Below the pieces are notes generated by a model that had not been told where the DNA came from, made no database searches, and saw only the letters and a program-made list of their open reading frames with translations. This document shows, in pieces, positions 10,016 to 18,591 of a stretch of 64,000 nt of DNA. Position 1 is the stretch's first letter; every line of letters begins with the position of its first letter. The translations under genes were made by a program, and so were the position numbers. Origin of the DNA: Aquimarina sp. U1-2 (GTDB lineage: Bacteria; Bacteroidota; Bacteroidia; Flavobacteriales; Flavobacteriaceae); contig NZ_JAGKIK010000003.1 in NCBI RefSeq assembly GCF_017897595.1, positions 124,001-188,000 of the forward strand. Direction: 5' to 3'.

Positions 10016-13000
10016 ATGCATCGGTCATTATTCTTTCTATTCCTAATATTTTTTTCTACAAAATCGTTCGACCAAAATAGATACGATCCTCAAATATCAA
10101 GTTCTATTAACGAGCAATGGCGATGGACTCATTTTGATGATCTTCAATCTTATAACATCACTTGCCTTACTCAGTCTAATGATAATACGCTATGGTTTGG
10201 TGGTACTACAGGAGTTGTGGCATATAATGGCTACGATTGGAACTTTTATGAAAAACCCGAAGCGCTTGCATCGCAAAACATTCAAACCCTACATGCTTCT
10301 TGTGATAACGCCATACTTGTAGGCACTAATGAGAGTATTTACTTTCTGAAAAACGGAAAATGGCAGGATTATTTAGCTTTTAGCTTCTTACCATTAAACT
10401 TCCATTCGATTGTGAATATGCCAGACGGAAGTATTTTTGCTGGTTTTGGCGACCTGCACTCAGAGCTATCGGGACTAGTACATATCCAAGAGCAGAATTA
10501 TCGATTTTACGTATCGGCAAAAACTAAAACTATATTAAAAAGCTTCAAGATTTCCTCATCAAATATTCATGTAGTTGCTGATCATCTAACTTTATCTGAT
10601 ACAAAAGGAAATAGGATTTTTAATGTTCAGGACATTTTTGTCGATAATAAGCAAACACTTTATGTTGGCATAAGTAACGAAAAAGACTTGGGTAAAATTG
10701 CTGTTTTTGATTATAGTCCTACTTCAAAAAAAATTACGCTTCGAAAATACTTTTCAGAAGAGTTTGGTCTCAAAATAAGAGGCTATATTGATATTGCAGC
10801 CTCTGACGAGGGTGATATATGGGTAGTTTCTGAGGCTCATGATCTCGGGGTTAATTTTTTTGACGGAAAGCGTTGGGAAACCATAAAATTAAGTACACGT
10901 TTTGGAGGTGTAGACGCACAAAAAAGCGTTTTGATAGATTCTAAAAATTCGGTATGGATAGAAGGGCACGGTAGAATTTTTCAGCAGAAAAATAACACAT
11001 GGCAAGTTTTTGAAAACCCAGAAATCCCAGTAGCCACAAGTTCGCGATTGCTTTTTCATGAGTCTTTTGATAAACAAATCTGGGTAGTAGAAGAACTAAG
11101 CGGAGTGTACAAATTTGATAATACGTTTCAAATTTGGTCAACTTACGAAAATTTAAATTATCAATTTGAAAATGATAAAGACGAAGAGTGGTTTCTTACC
11201 GTAGAGGGTCAAGCCGTCGTGCATCGTAACGATCAATGGTTTTCATACGGTCGCCAAGAAGGTATGATAGACACTCCCGTAAAATTGTTTAAAACATCGT
11301 ACGGAGAGATTTGGGCTTTGGGTAGCCACCAAGAATCTGCTGCAGCCGCCTATTTTTCTGGTGAAAAATGGTTCCTTAAGACCTTTCCTGAATTATCATG
11401 GGGTATCAATCAAGATGCCATTTTTGAATCTTTTGATGGGTCTTTATGGTTAGGGTGTAGTGTAGATCTACAACCCGACAGAGGACATAAAGGAGGGATA
11501 TTGCAACTTTTATCTCCTCAAAAAAATAAAACAGACTGGATACATCATCTCCCCCCTTCAGGCACTTTGAACAGTTGTTACGGGATTGGAGAATCCCCTG
11601 ATGAAGTGATGTGGTTTGGAGGTAAAATACTTTGGGAATACAATGGTATGAAATGGAACAAAGATCATAAAAACCGTTTTTTAAACGATCCTGTAGATTG
11701 TGTAGAAAATGACAATACGGGAAATTTATGGTTAGGGACCCGGCATTATGGTATTTTTTGTCTAAAAAAAGGGCAATGGATTAATTACACTATAAATGAA
11801 GGCCTCCCCGACAATAATATCATTGATATTTTTGCTGAAAATGAACACCGTATATGGGCTATCACTCATAGAGGAATGAGCTATTTTGATGGTCACAGCT
11901 GGGCATCAAATGTTTTTCCTACTTCTTTATTTGAACATCCCGAAAGTAATGAAATTGAAATCAATAAAGCAGGTCAGTTTTGGTTCAATCAGTCTTTCTC
12001 TAATTGGAAACGAAGAGGTCTGTCTAAAATAAAAGATGCTCAAAAAAAAGAAGAAAAATATAGGTCGATACACTATAAACCAAATAATTACGCTCCAGAA
12101 ACCAAGATCACTGTCTTTAATAATCAGGTTGACGAGTCTGGTAACACTGCAATTTTTTGGGAGGGAAATGACCATTTTAAGATTACACCCGATAAGGATT
12201 TGCGTTATTCGTTTCGATTAAATCAGGGTAGCTGGTCCCCTTGGTCTACGAATAAATATCACAAATTTAGCGGGTTAGATTCCGGAGCGTACAGGCTTGA
12301 AGTTCGGTCTATTGATAGTGAGCTAAACATAGAGTCATCTCCGGCATCGGTTACTTTCAATGTATTACCGTTATGGTGGAAAAGACCAGAACTTATAGGC
12401 TTTGTCATCATGATTTTAGGCATTATTTTTTACTTGCTCCAAAGAACTATAAAAAACTATTATCAACTGAAGCGTCTTACTATTGTTTTAAAAAGTAACG
12501 CAAAAGAATTACAGCATAAAAATGAAAAAATCGAGTTGCAGCGTGACCAACTGAAAAAAACAATAAAAAAAGTTGAACATCTTTCATTATCAAGATTACA
12601 GTTTTTTACTAATGTTTCTCACGAGTTCCGTACACCTCTTACTTTGATTTTAGGCCCTGCTGAAGAATTATTAGATACCAAAGCAAGATTGAATAAACAG
12701 GTTAAAGAGAAGTATTATAAGTTAATTCACAGTAATGCATCCAGAATTTTGAAACTGGTCAATCAAATCTTAGAAGTCTATAAAGTGAAAGAAAGTACGT
12801 TATCAAAAAAACTTGTTGAAGGAGATCTAATCGCACATATCACAGAGATTATTAATCTATTTAGAGGTTTATCGATTCGGGATGGAATTAAAATTTCGGT
12901 ACACTCATCTGTAACCAAGCTATTCACAAATTTTGATCCTGATAAAATTGAGAAAATAATAACAAATCTTTTAACGAATGCGATAAAAAATGTATCCAAA

Positions 13001-14224
13001 TCAGAGAAAGGGGTCATACAAGTTTTTGTACAGCTTGATATCCAAAATAAAACCCTGGGAAAAGAAGGAGTATTGAAAATAATAGTTACAGATAACGGAA
13101 AAGGAATCTCTAGCACTGAACTTGACACCATATTCGAGCGCTTCTATACCTCAGATACAGATCACCAAAACGCACATGCCGGTATAGGTATTGGACTCTC
13201 TTACATAAAGGATTTGGTAACAACACTTGGAGGAAATATAGAGGTCACCAGTGTTCCTAATATTAAGACAAGTTTTATTGTAAATTTACCATACATCCGA
13301 ATAAAAGATACTTCTAAAAATAAAATAGTAGCTAAAAATAACGCTAACGTATTTACAAAAATACCTACGCCGAAAAGAGCTTTTGCTAAACCTTCAAATT
13401 TATCAGAAAACTCAGATAAAGGTGGCAAACAATTTACGTTGCTAATTGTTGAAGACAATCAAGAACTTAGAGCATTTATAAAAGACTGTTTTCTTATCGA
13501 TTTTAACATTATTGAAGCGAACAACGGAAAAGAAGCTATTAATTTAATAGATGTAACCCATCCTGATTTGATCATTTCAGACGTTATGATGCCAGAGATC
13601 AATGGTATAGAACTATGTCAAAGACTGAAATCAGAATTAGATACCTGTCATATCCCTATTATTTTGCTTACTGCAAAAACTCAAACCGAAGATAAAATAG
13701 AAGGCTATGATAATGGAGCAGATGCCTATCTGGAAAAGCCTTTTAATAAAAAAGTGTTACGAAGTTATGTTTACAATCTTCTTAAAAACAGAAATTTATT
13801 AAAAGAACGGTTTAAAATAGATCTAGATTTGAAACCTCAGGAAATGAAAATAGCATCATTAGATGAGATATTCATAAAAAAAATTCTGGATATTATACAA
13901 CAAAATATGGATAATACCCAATTGAATGCCGAGATGATCGCCAAGGAGATTGGCGTGAGCAGAGTACAACTATACAGAAAAGTAAAAGTTATCACAAACC
14001 AAACCGTTAATGAATTTATCAAATCAGAGCGCTTAAAACAAGCTGCAAAATTATTACAGGAAAGAAAATTTAATATCTCACAGATTGCCTACTACACGGG
14101 ATTTTCTGCTCCCAATCACTTCTCTACGCATTTCCGTAAACATTTTGGCATTACACCGAGTGAATTCTTGAATCAGTATGCACCCCCCAAGAAAATGATT
14201 AAGATCCAAACGAAAAGCCAATAA
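10016..14224 (+). CDS. Hybrid two-component system sensor-regulator (HTCS)
   Basis: 1402 residues in one chain. Signal peptide (about 1-18); periplasmic beta-propeller repeats (Reg_prop type, with LWFGG, LWLGC, LWLGTR and IWAI motifs, to about 700); a Y_Y_Y domain (about 705-785); one membrane span (about 790-812); coiled segment; HisKA with FTNVSHEFRTPL (phospho-acceptor His869); HATPase with DNGKGI and GIGIGLSYIKDL; receiver domain with SDVMMPEING (phospho-acceptor Asp1189); AraC-type DNA-binding domain at the end. HTCS proteins of Bacteroidota bind glycan fragments in the periplasm and switch on polysaccharide-use genes. It is divergent from the beta-helix gene, its likely target. No SusC/SusD pair is present in the window. 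Confidence 0.93.
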   Translation: MHRSLFFLFLIFFSTKSFDQNRYDPQISSSINEQWRWTHFDDLQSYNITCLTQSNDNTLWFGGTTGVVAYNGYDWNFYEKPEALASQNIQTLHASCDNAILVGTNESIYFLKNGKWQDYLAFSFLPLNFHSIVNMPDGSIFAGFGDLHSELSGLVHIQEQNYRFYVSAKTKTILKSFKISSSNIHVVADHLTLSDTKGNRIFNVQDIFVDNKQTLYVGISNEKDLGKIAVFDYSPTSKKITLRKYFSEEFGLKIRGYIDIAASDEGDIWVVSEAHDLGVNFFDGKRWETIKLSTRFGGVDAQKSVLIDSKNSVWIEGHGRIFQQKNNTWQVFENPEIPVATSSRLLFHESFDKQIWVVEELSGVYKFDNTFQIWSTYENLNYQFENDKDEEWFLTVEGQAVVHRNDQWFSYGRQEGMIDTPVKLFKTSYGEIWALGSHQESAAAAYFSGEKWFLKTFPELSWGINQDAIFESFDGSLWLGCSVDLQPDRGHKGGILQLLSPQKNKTDWIHHLPPSGTLNSCYGIGESPDEVMWFGGKILWEYNGMKWNKDHKNRFLNDPVDCVENDNTGNLWLGTRHYGIFCLKKGQWINYTINEGLPDNNIIDIFAENEHRIWAITHRGMSYFDGHSWASNVFPTSLFEHPESNEIEINKAGQFWFNQSFSNWKRRGLSKIKDAQKKEEKYRSIHYKPNNYAPETKITVFNNQVDESGNTAIFWEGNDHFKITPDKDLRYSFRLNQGSWSPWSTNKYHKFSGLDSGAYRLEVRSIDSELNIESSPASVTFNVLPLWWKRPELIGFVIMILGIIFYLLQRTIKNYYQLKRLTIVLKSNAKELQHKNEKIELQRDQLKKTIKKVEHLSLSRLQFFTNVSHEFRTPLTLILGPAEELLDTKARLNKQVKEKYYKLIHSNASRILKLVNQILEVYKVKESTLSKKLVEGDLIAHITEIINLFRGLSIRDGIKISVHSSVTKLFTNFDPDKIEKIITNLLTNAIKNVSKSEKGVIQVFVQLDIQNKTLGKEGVLKIIVTDNGKGISSTELDTIFERFYTSDTDHQNAHAGIGIGLSYIKDLVTTLGGNIEVTSVPNIKTSFIVNLPYIRIKDTSKNKIVAKNNANVFTKIPTPKRAFAKPSNLSENSDKGGKQFTLLIVEDNQELRAFIKDCFLIDFNIIEANNGKEAINLIDVTHPDLIISDVMMPEINGIELCQRLKSELDTCHIPIILLTAKTQTEDKIEGYDNGADAYLEKPFNKKVLRSYVYNLLKNRNLLKERFKIDLDLKPQEMKIASLDEIFIKKILDIIQQNMDNTQLNAEMIAKEIGVSRVQLYRKVKVITNQTVNEFIKSERLKQAAKLLQERKFNISQIAYYTGFSAPNHFSTHFRKHFGITPSEFLNQYAPPKKMIKIQTKSQ

Positions 14225-14404
14225 GAATACTAGCTGGTTTCGTTTAGTATCGGAAAATATTAAAATACTAAACTATGCTATCGAACATACAAGTGGCAAT
14301 TAATCAATTGGATTACTACTTCCTCATTGTTGGCTATTAATTATCCTTTATAATTATGTTTTTCTTTTTCATATTAAAAATAATTAGAGTCAAGTTCTAC
14401 TTAT

Positions 14405-15077
14405 GAGAATACCGCCCCATGGTAACGGTTACAATAAAAATCAGAACTCAAACAATACGCTTTAAATACCTGCAAAACCTATATATCACAGTTTGAAATA
14501 TTCACTACCTGTTATCCGAACAGAGATATTGTGGCATTATTTGAGCAAGAAATCCGAAGCTATTTACAGCATCTCATTTGTCAAAACAAATCTAATAGTT
14601 ATCTTAAGAATAACTAACGTTACAAAAAACATAAATGTATTATTAGCCTACTTTATTCCTCTGGGTTGCGAAGAGGTGAATTATTAGATGTACAATATAC
14701 GTATATTGATAAGAAGAGTATGCTCATCACAGTAAGGCAAACAAAAGAAAATAGGGATCGTTAAACCGTTTTAAATCAAATAGTTATTCATATCTTAGAA
14801 AATACTATCAATTCTATAAACCTAATGTATATTTATTTGAATCGATTGCTTCAGGAAGAAAATACAGTGCCTCTAGCGTATTGAAATCCGTGAATCAGCC
14901 TGCAAAAAAGCTACAATTAATAAAACTGTACATCTACAAATGCTCAGGAATTCTTTTGCGACTCATCTTTTAGAACAAAGAATAAATTTACGCTATATTC
15001 GGGTTTTATTTGGTCATCAATCCAGCAAGGTTACTCAAATTTACACACATATAGCTTTGAAAAATTTAAAAATGTAG
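14405..15077 (+). pseudogene. Decayed tyrosine recombinase (integron/Xer-like integrase)
   Basis: Conceptual translation in shifting frames recovers most of a tyrosine recombinase. An N-terminal core-binding piece (KTYISQFEIF, EQEIRSYLQHL; about 14445-14610) is followed after a stop by SLLYSSGLRRGELLD with the first catalytic Arg (about 14650), MLITVRQTKENRD, KYSASSVL, then after another frame change MLRNSFATHLLEQ, INLRYIRVLFGHQSS and QIYTH with the catalytic Tyr. There are at least two stops (TAA near 14617 and 14762), two frame changes, an internal gap of roughly 35-50 residues between the two halves, and the HxxR box reads QMLR. It is a dead gene. It points in the same direction as the genes that follow. 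Confidence 0.8.
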
Positions 15078-15234
15078 AAGATTTGCTACTTTAGCTACGC
15101 ATAAAAGAGAAATATTGTTATCATGATAATTATATACAATCATTACAGCACATAGTTCAAAGTGTAATAAAATGATCTTTACCGAATGGAAGATCTACAA
15201 TAAAATTTTACAAGTAATAAAATCGTAATCTAGA

Positions 15235-15765
15235 ATGCAAAAAGGATATCTTACTTTTTTTTTAATGTTATTTTTTTTAATTGCCAATGCACAATTTAAG
15301 GCAGGAAAAGTTTATCTAAAAGATGGAAACATTAAAAATGGACTAATTAAAGAACGAAAATTTGGAGGAATAAAATATAAAGATAATGAGAATTCAAAAG
15401 CCGAATCATATGATTATAATCATATAACTGGTTATGACATTACAGAAAGAGGAGTTGTAAAATACCGTTATAAAAAAGTTGGAAGTAATTTTCAAATTAT
15501 GAAAGTAGTGCGATTAGGAAAAATTAATCTCTATAATATAATTGTTGCAAATAGAGAAATTTCAACCGGAATAAAAGTATCAACAAGCTTACTATATTTT
15601 ATGGAAAAAAATAACATAACTATTAGAATCGGAAAAAAACTTAATAAAAATGACCTAAACTTTTTTAAAGATTGCCCTTTGCTTCTTAAAAAGATAGAAA
15701 AAAAGGAATTCAAAAAAAAAGATATCTATAAAGTTGTTAACTTCTACAATAATAATTGTAATTAA
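15235..15765 (+). CDS. Hypothetical exported protein
   Basis: 176 residues with a clear signal peptide (about 1-19, ending ANAQ). The mature part is short, lysine-rich and beta-like (KVYLKDGNIKNGLIKE, KYKDNENSKAESYDYNHI), followed by a basic tail. I do not recognise a family. It is strongly AT-rich, with long A and T runs, and lies between the dead recombinase and an attC-like element at 15779-15816, so it may be the first cassette-type gene of the accessory region. Probably periplasmic or surface-exposed. Confidence 0.6.
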   Translation: MQKGYLTFFLMLFFLIANAQFKAGKVYLKDGNIKNGLIKERKFGGIKYKDNENSKAESYDYNHITGYDITERGVVKYRYKKVGSNFQIMKVVRLGKINLYNIIVANREISTGIKVSTSLLYFMEKNNITIRIGKKLNKNDLNFFKDCPLLLKKIEKKEFKKKDIYKVVNFYNNNCN

Positions 15766-15778
15766 AAAAATCACCTAT

Positions 15779-15816
15779 AATGTTATAACAAAAAATATCA
15801 ATAACGTGGTAACATT
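15779..15816 (+). other. attC-like junction element (a)
   Basis: AATGTTA at the left pairs with TAACATT at the right; inside are TATAAC and AATAACGT. The layout resembles the TAAC...ACGTT elements at the other gene junctions of this region, but this is the weakest paired example. Confidence 0.35.
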
Positions 15817-15861
15817 TTTCTCTACTAAGACACATATATCTACACTAAAATTATTAATTAA

Positions 15862-16005
15862 ATGAAATATCTATTATTGACTATTTTTGCTTTTGTATTT
15901 TTATCCTGTTCTCAGGATGACGGACCTTGTACTGAAACAGTATGTTTTGGTGATGGCAATTGTATAGAAAAACCGATAGAGGGTGCAGGAAGTGATTGTT
16001 TTTAA
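15862..16005 (+). CDS. Small cysteine-rich lipoprotein, 47 residues
   Basis: A short frame with an ATG at 15862 and TAA at 16003-16005. It opens with a lipoprotein signal peptide (MKYLLLTIFAFVF, lipobox LSCS, lipidated Cys19). The mature part of about 29 residues carries four further cysteines (GPCTETVCFGDGNCIEKP and a terminal DCF). The size and Cys spacing suggest a disulfide-stabilised surface peptide. No function can be assigned. The perfect signal-peptide architecture argues that it is a real gene despite its length. Confidence 0.6.
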   Translation: MKYLLLTIFAFVFLSCSQDDGPCTETVCFGDGNCIEKPIEGAGSDCF

Positions 16006-16643
16006 ATAAAGAAACATATGATGTTCATAAAATAAATTGAAAATGAAAAGCTTTGCGCAGGTTTGCACCCTAAGAAACAGGATAAAAATCTAAAAACCGT
16101 AAAAGAAAATCTCAACCAAAAAAAAGGAAAAATATTTGTGCTGTAACATCATATATGAAATCAGAGCAAAATTGAGTGCTAAATCAAAAGGCCATTCCCC
16201 TTTTGCAGTGGCACTAGATTTTTACAAATTAAACAGGAAATAAAAATGTGCGGGTAGATCAATTGGTTCAGATTTTCTTGCTTTTCTCCAATCCATATAT
16301 TTAGTGTTATAGTTCAGTATGGAAAAGCCTGAAAAGCAAAACACAAACAGAACTTAAACGGACAGGTCACGGACTGGTAAGCTGAGTTTATTTTTAAAGG
16401 TCCGGTTGAACACAAAGTTTCCTGCCGATCAGCGGCGGATGGAAGGTCAGCGCATTTCTTCACCGATATTCGCTTAACCCAAAGTCGCAAAGCGATCAAT
16501 CGATTGGTTGTTGTATTTTTACTAAGGCGCAGTACTTGAAATAAAAAAAATTAGCAATAACCACGTATAAAAATCGAAAAACAAGGTAATATTTTACCCC
16601 TGTGATGACACATATAAACGTTGTAAATGATTTTAAAAAACTT
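16006..16643. other. Gene-free block inside the accessory region
   Basis: About 640 bp without a convincing gene on either strand. The part at 16320-16500 is visibly richer in G and C than its surroundings (GGACAGGTCACGGACTGG, CGATCAGCGGCGGATGG). GATCAATTGGTT at 16257 and GATCAATCGATTGGTT at 16492 bracket it as near-direct repeats. The right end holds the attC-like element (b). It could be an eroded or orfless cassette. Confidence 0.45.
16551..16625 (+). other. attC-like junction element (b)
   Basis: AATAACCACGTATAAA on the left and ATATAAACGTTGT on the right form an imperfect inverted pair around a 35-40 base middle. It lies just upstream of the next gene start (16644), as the other elements do. 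Confidence 0.4.
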
Positions 16644-17148
16644 ATGAAAAATATTAAATATAGTATCATTAATTCTAATAAGCTTAATGTTTGTAAACTG
16701 CTCTTCTGATGATGATAATCAAGAAACAGCTTCAATTATTGGACAATGGAAATTGAAATCCAAATTGTTTGGTGGAAATCAATTAGATTTAAGAGATTGT
16801 GAACAAGGAGAAGGTGTTATTTTTACTGAGGATTTTATAGCTAATTTTATAATTGTAGATACTGAAGGATTTGAACCAGATGTAATTCAAGAAGGGTTTG
16901 AAGATTGCGATTTTAGATATGCTAGATATATATATTTATTGAATGAAACTAATAACTTACTATACTGAATTGTGGAAGGAGAAGGAGTTGATGATTCGAT
17001 AACTACATTCGAAATTGAAGTTTTAACCAATCAGAATTTAAGAATAAAAAGTATTGCACAGAGTAATCAAGGGACAATTAATGATATTGAAATGAATAGT
17101 GTTGACATTGATACGAGTTCACAACAAACCCTAATCTACACGAGATAA
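16644..17148 (+). pseudogene. Lipocalin-like lipoprotein, broken by a frameshift and a nonsense codon
   Basis: The frame at 16660-17148 reads as a lipoprotein with lipobox VNCSS and a lipocalin-like start (SIIGQWKLKSK, then LDLRDCEQGEGVIFTED). It has two lesions. The only well-placed ATG (16644) is in another frame, so a small indel near 16658 separates start and body. An in-frame TGA at 16966-16968 sits where TGG is plausible (NLLY-stop-IVEGEGVDD), after which the frame continues for 59 more codons to TAA at 17146. An ATG at 16687 could start only the truncated central part, without a usable signal peptide. I judge the gene non-functional. Confidence 0.65.
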
Positions 17149-17174
17149 ACTATTTACAATTCAAGACACACACT

Positions 17175-17221
17175 ATATAACAAAACATAGTTGCCTTGCG
17201 AGACAACAACGTTTGTTATAT
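17175..17221 (+). other. attC-like junction element (c), best hairpin
   Basis: ATATAACAAA (17175-17184) and TTTGTTATAT (17212-17221) are perfect inverted repeats of ten bases. Inside, GTTG (17190-17193) pairs with CAAC (17204-17207), leaving unpaired bases on both sides. The right arm begins right after AACG. A two-block stem with bulges is the general design of integron attC sites. Confidence 0.5.
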
Positions 17222-17254
17222 TTACCATTAGCATCAATTACAAGAAAAATCAGG

Positions 17255-17289
17255 AAAGTTACCGTTTTGGTAACTTTTTATTATATTTG
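17255..17289 (+). promoter_or_regulatory. Operator palindrome and -7 box of the higBA operon
   Basis: AAAGTTACC-N5-GGTAACTTT (17255-17277) is a perfect inverted repeat immediately upstream of a TATATTTG box (17282-17289) of the Bacteroidota -7 type. The GTG start of the toxin follows 16 bases later. Autoregulation by the HigA antitoxin at such a site is the rule in this family; that it happens here is inferred. Confidence 0.7.
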
Positions 17290-17305
17290 CACTAAACAAT
17301 TAATT

Positions 17306-17599
17306 GTGAGAATAATTGCGAAACGAACTTTACGTGATTTTTGGATAAAACACGCTGATTCAGAGCAACAACTTAAATCTTGGTATCGAGAGACCGAAAA
17401 AGCTAACTGGAAAAATATTAATGAATTGAAAAGTGAATATCCGAACGCGAGTATTTTGAAAAACAATCGAATTGTCTTTAATATTAAAGGAAATAATTAC
17501 CGTCTTATTGTAAAATTCAACTTTGATTATGAAATCTGTTGGATACGTTTTATGGGAACACACGCTGAATACGACAAAATTGACGCAAACGAAATTTAA
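17306..17599 (+). CDS. higB: HigB-type toxin (mRNA interferase)
   Basis: 97 residues from a GTG start at 17306, chosen because it follows the promoter and gives MRIIAKRTLRDFW, the usual N-terminus; an upstream in-frame ATG at 17213 would run through the operator. The body matches the HigB_toxin family (RelE fold, ribosome-dependent mRNA cleavage): WYRETEKANWKNI, VFNIKGNNYRLIVK, IRFMGTHAEYDKID. All the conserved blocks are present, so it should be active. The antitoxin gene begins one base after the toxin stop codon. Toxin-first order is typical of higBA. Confidence 0.9.
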   Translation: MRIIAKRTLRDFWIKHADSEQQLKSWYRETEKANWKNINELKSEYPNASILKNNRIVFNIKGNNYRLIVKFNFDYEICWIRFMGTHAEYDKIDANEI

Positions 17600-17600
17600 A

Positions 17601-17957
17601 ATGAAAATATCACCTGTAAGAAACGAAAAAGATTATCAAATTGCTCTTGAAAGACTTGAAAAAATCTTTGATGCGAAAAAAGGAACTGAACAAGGAGATG
17701 AATTGGAAATATTATCCATCTTAATAGATAAATATGAAAGCGAAAAAATTCCTATTGAAATGCCTGATCCTATTGAGGCAATAAAGTTCAGAATGGAACA
17801 AATGGGGATGAAACAAAAAGATCTTGCTGAAATTATGGGGTTCAAAAGTCGGGTAAGTGAAATTTTAAATAAAAAACGTAAACTGACTTTAGAAATGATA
17901 CGCAAACTGAATCTTACTCTCCATATCCCAACGGAGGTATTGATACAGGACTATTAA
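17601..17957 (+). CDS. higA: HigA-type antitoxin, XRE helix-turn-helix
   Basis: 118 residues from the ATG at 17601. The N-terminal half (ERLEKIFDAKKGTEQGDELE) is the helical part seen in HigA proteins of this subgroup; the C-terminal half is an XRE-type helix-turn-helix (GMKQKDLAEIMGFKSRVSEI, then LTLEMIRKLN). It should neutralise the toxin by binding it and repress the operon through the palindrome at 17255-17277. A longer frame from 17523 overlaps the toxin gene and is less likely. Confidence 0.9.
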   Translation: MKISPVRNEKDYQIALERLEKIFDAKKGTEQGDELEILSILIDKYESEKIPIEMPDPIEAIKFRMEQMGMKQKDLAEIMGFKSRVSEILNKKRKLTLEMIRKLNLTLHIPTEVLIQDY

Positions 17958-17964
17958 CAAAAGA

Positions 17965-18030
17965 TGCTAACAATTTGTATATTGCATATGCGACCTTCGG
18001 CAGGCAAATGCAACATACAAGAGACGTTTA
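17965..18030 (+). other. attC-like junction element (d)
   Basis: TTGTAT-A-TTGCAT (17975-17987) pairs with ATGCAA-C-ATACAA (18008-18020), twelve paired bases with one opposed mismatch, around TATGCGACCTTCGGCAGGCA. It is flanked by GCTAAC on the left and GACGTTTA on the right, so it keeps the TAAC...ACGTT frame. Confidence 0.5.
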
Positions 18031-18041
18031 ATTAAAAGTAA

Positions 18042-18556
18042 ATGGATATAGAGTTTCAAAAAAAAGACTGCATGAAATTAATTGGACTGATTACTCTCAT
18101 CCCTGTTCACCTAATTCTAGTTCTTCTAACCTTTCAAATACGATAGTCAATTTATCTAGTACTAATACAAAGACTTCTGAAAATGCAGCTAATCATTTAT
18201 GGAATATTGTTGCTCATCAAGGAAATATAGGATCGATTTCTGTTCCTATTTGTCCTTTCCTAATAGAACGAATTGAAATAGGTACTAACGCTGAAGTACT
18301 TAGTAATTTAATGGAAATTCTATATTATTTTTCTTTTGGATTAAAGCCTCCCGATAAAACTAAATGGTCTTACGAGCAAATAGAAAATGAAAAAAAATCA
18401 TTTAATTATCCAGATGATTATAAGTGGGCTTTTGAACTAAGAAAAATTTTGTGTTCGCATCTTGAGTTTTTTATCCAACTTAAAAATCACTCAAATGAGG
18501 ATGTTGTTGACTATACTGAGATGATTCTTGAAAATATTCATCCATATTGTGAATAA
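18042..18556 (+). CDS. HEAT-repeat-like hypothetical protein, start and body in different frames
   Basis: The body frame is open from 18032 to the TGA-free end at 18556 and reads HEINWTDYSHP..., HLWNIVAHQGNIGSISV, PFLIERIEIG, then a basic helical C-terminus. The WN...HQG...PFLIE pattern recalls HEAT-repeat proteins of unknown role found across bacteria. The body has no ATG before 18311, but an ATG at 18042 lies in another frame and both meet in a run of eight A (18058-18065). A one-base change in that run, or a -1 slip on A AAA AAA, joins them into about 171 residues. It could be a recent pseudogene, a sequencing error or a slippage-expressed gene. Confidence 0.5.
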
Positions 18557-18591
18557 AATTGATTCGCAGTATATTAATTTGGAAAAACAAA

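Noticed and set aside
14493..14687. 64-codon frame over the recombinase relic
   Set aside because: The neighbouring frame carries the recombinase motifs; this one is a by-product of the decay.
16496..16735. 79-codon minus-strand frame across an attC-like element
   Set aside because: It runs antisense through the lipocalin-like start region and has no family match; chance hydrophobic frame in AT-rich DNA.
17213..17305. Upstream ATG extension of the HigB toxin
   Set aside because: It would translate the operator and promoter; the GTG at 17306 gives the family N-terminus.
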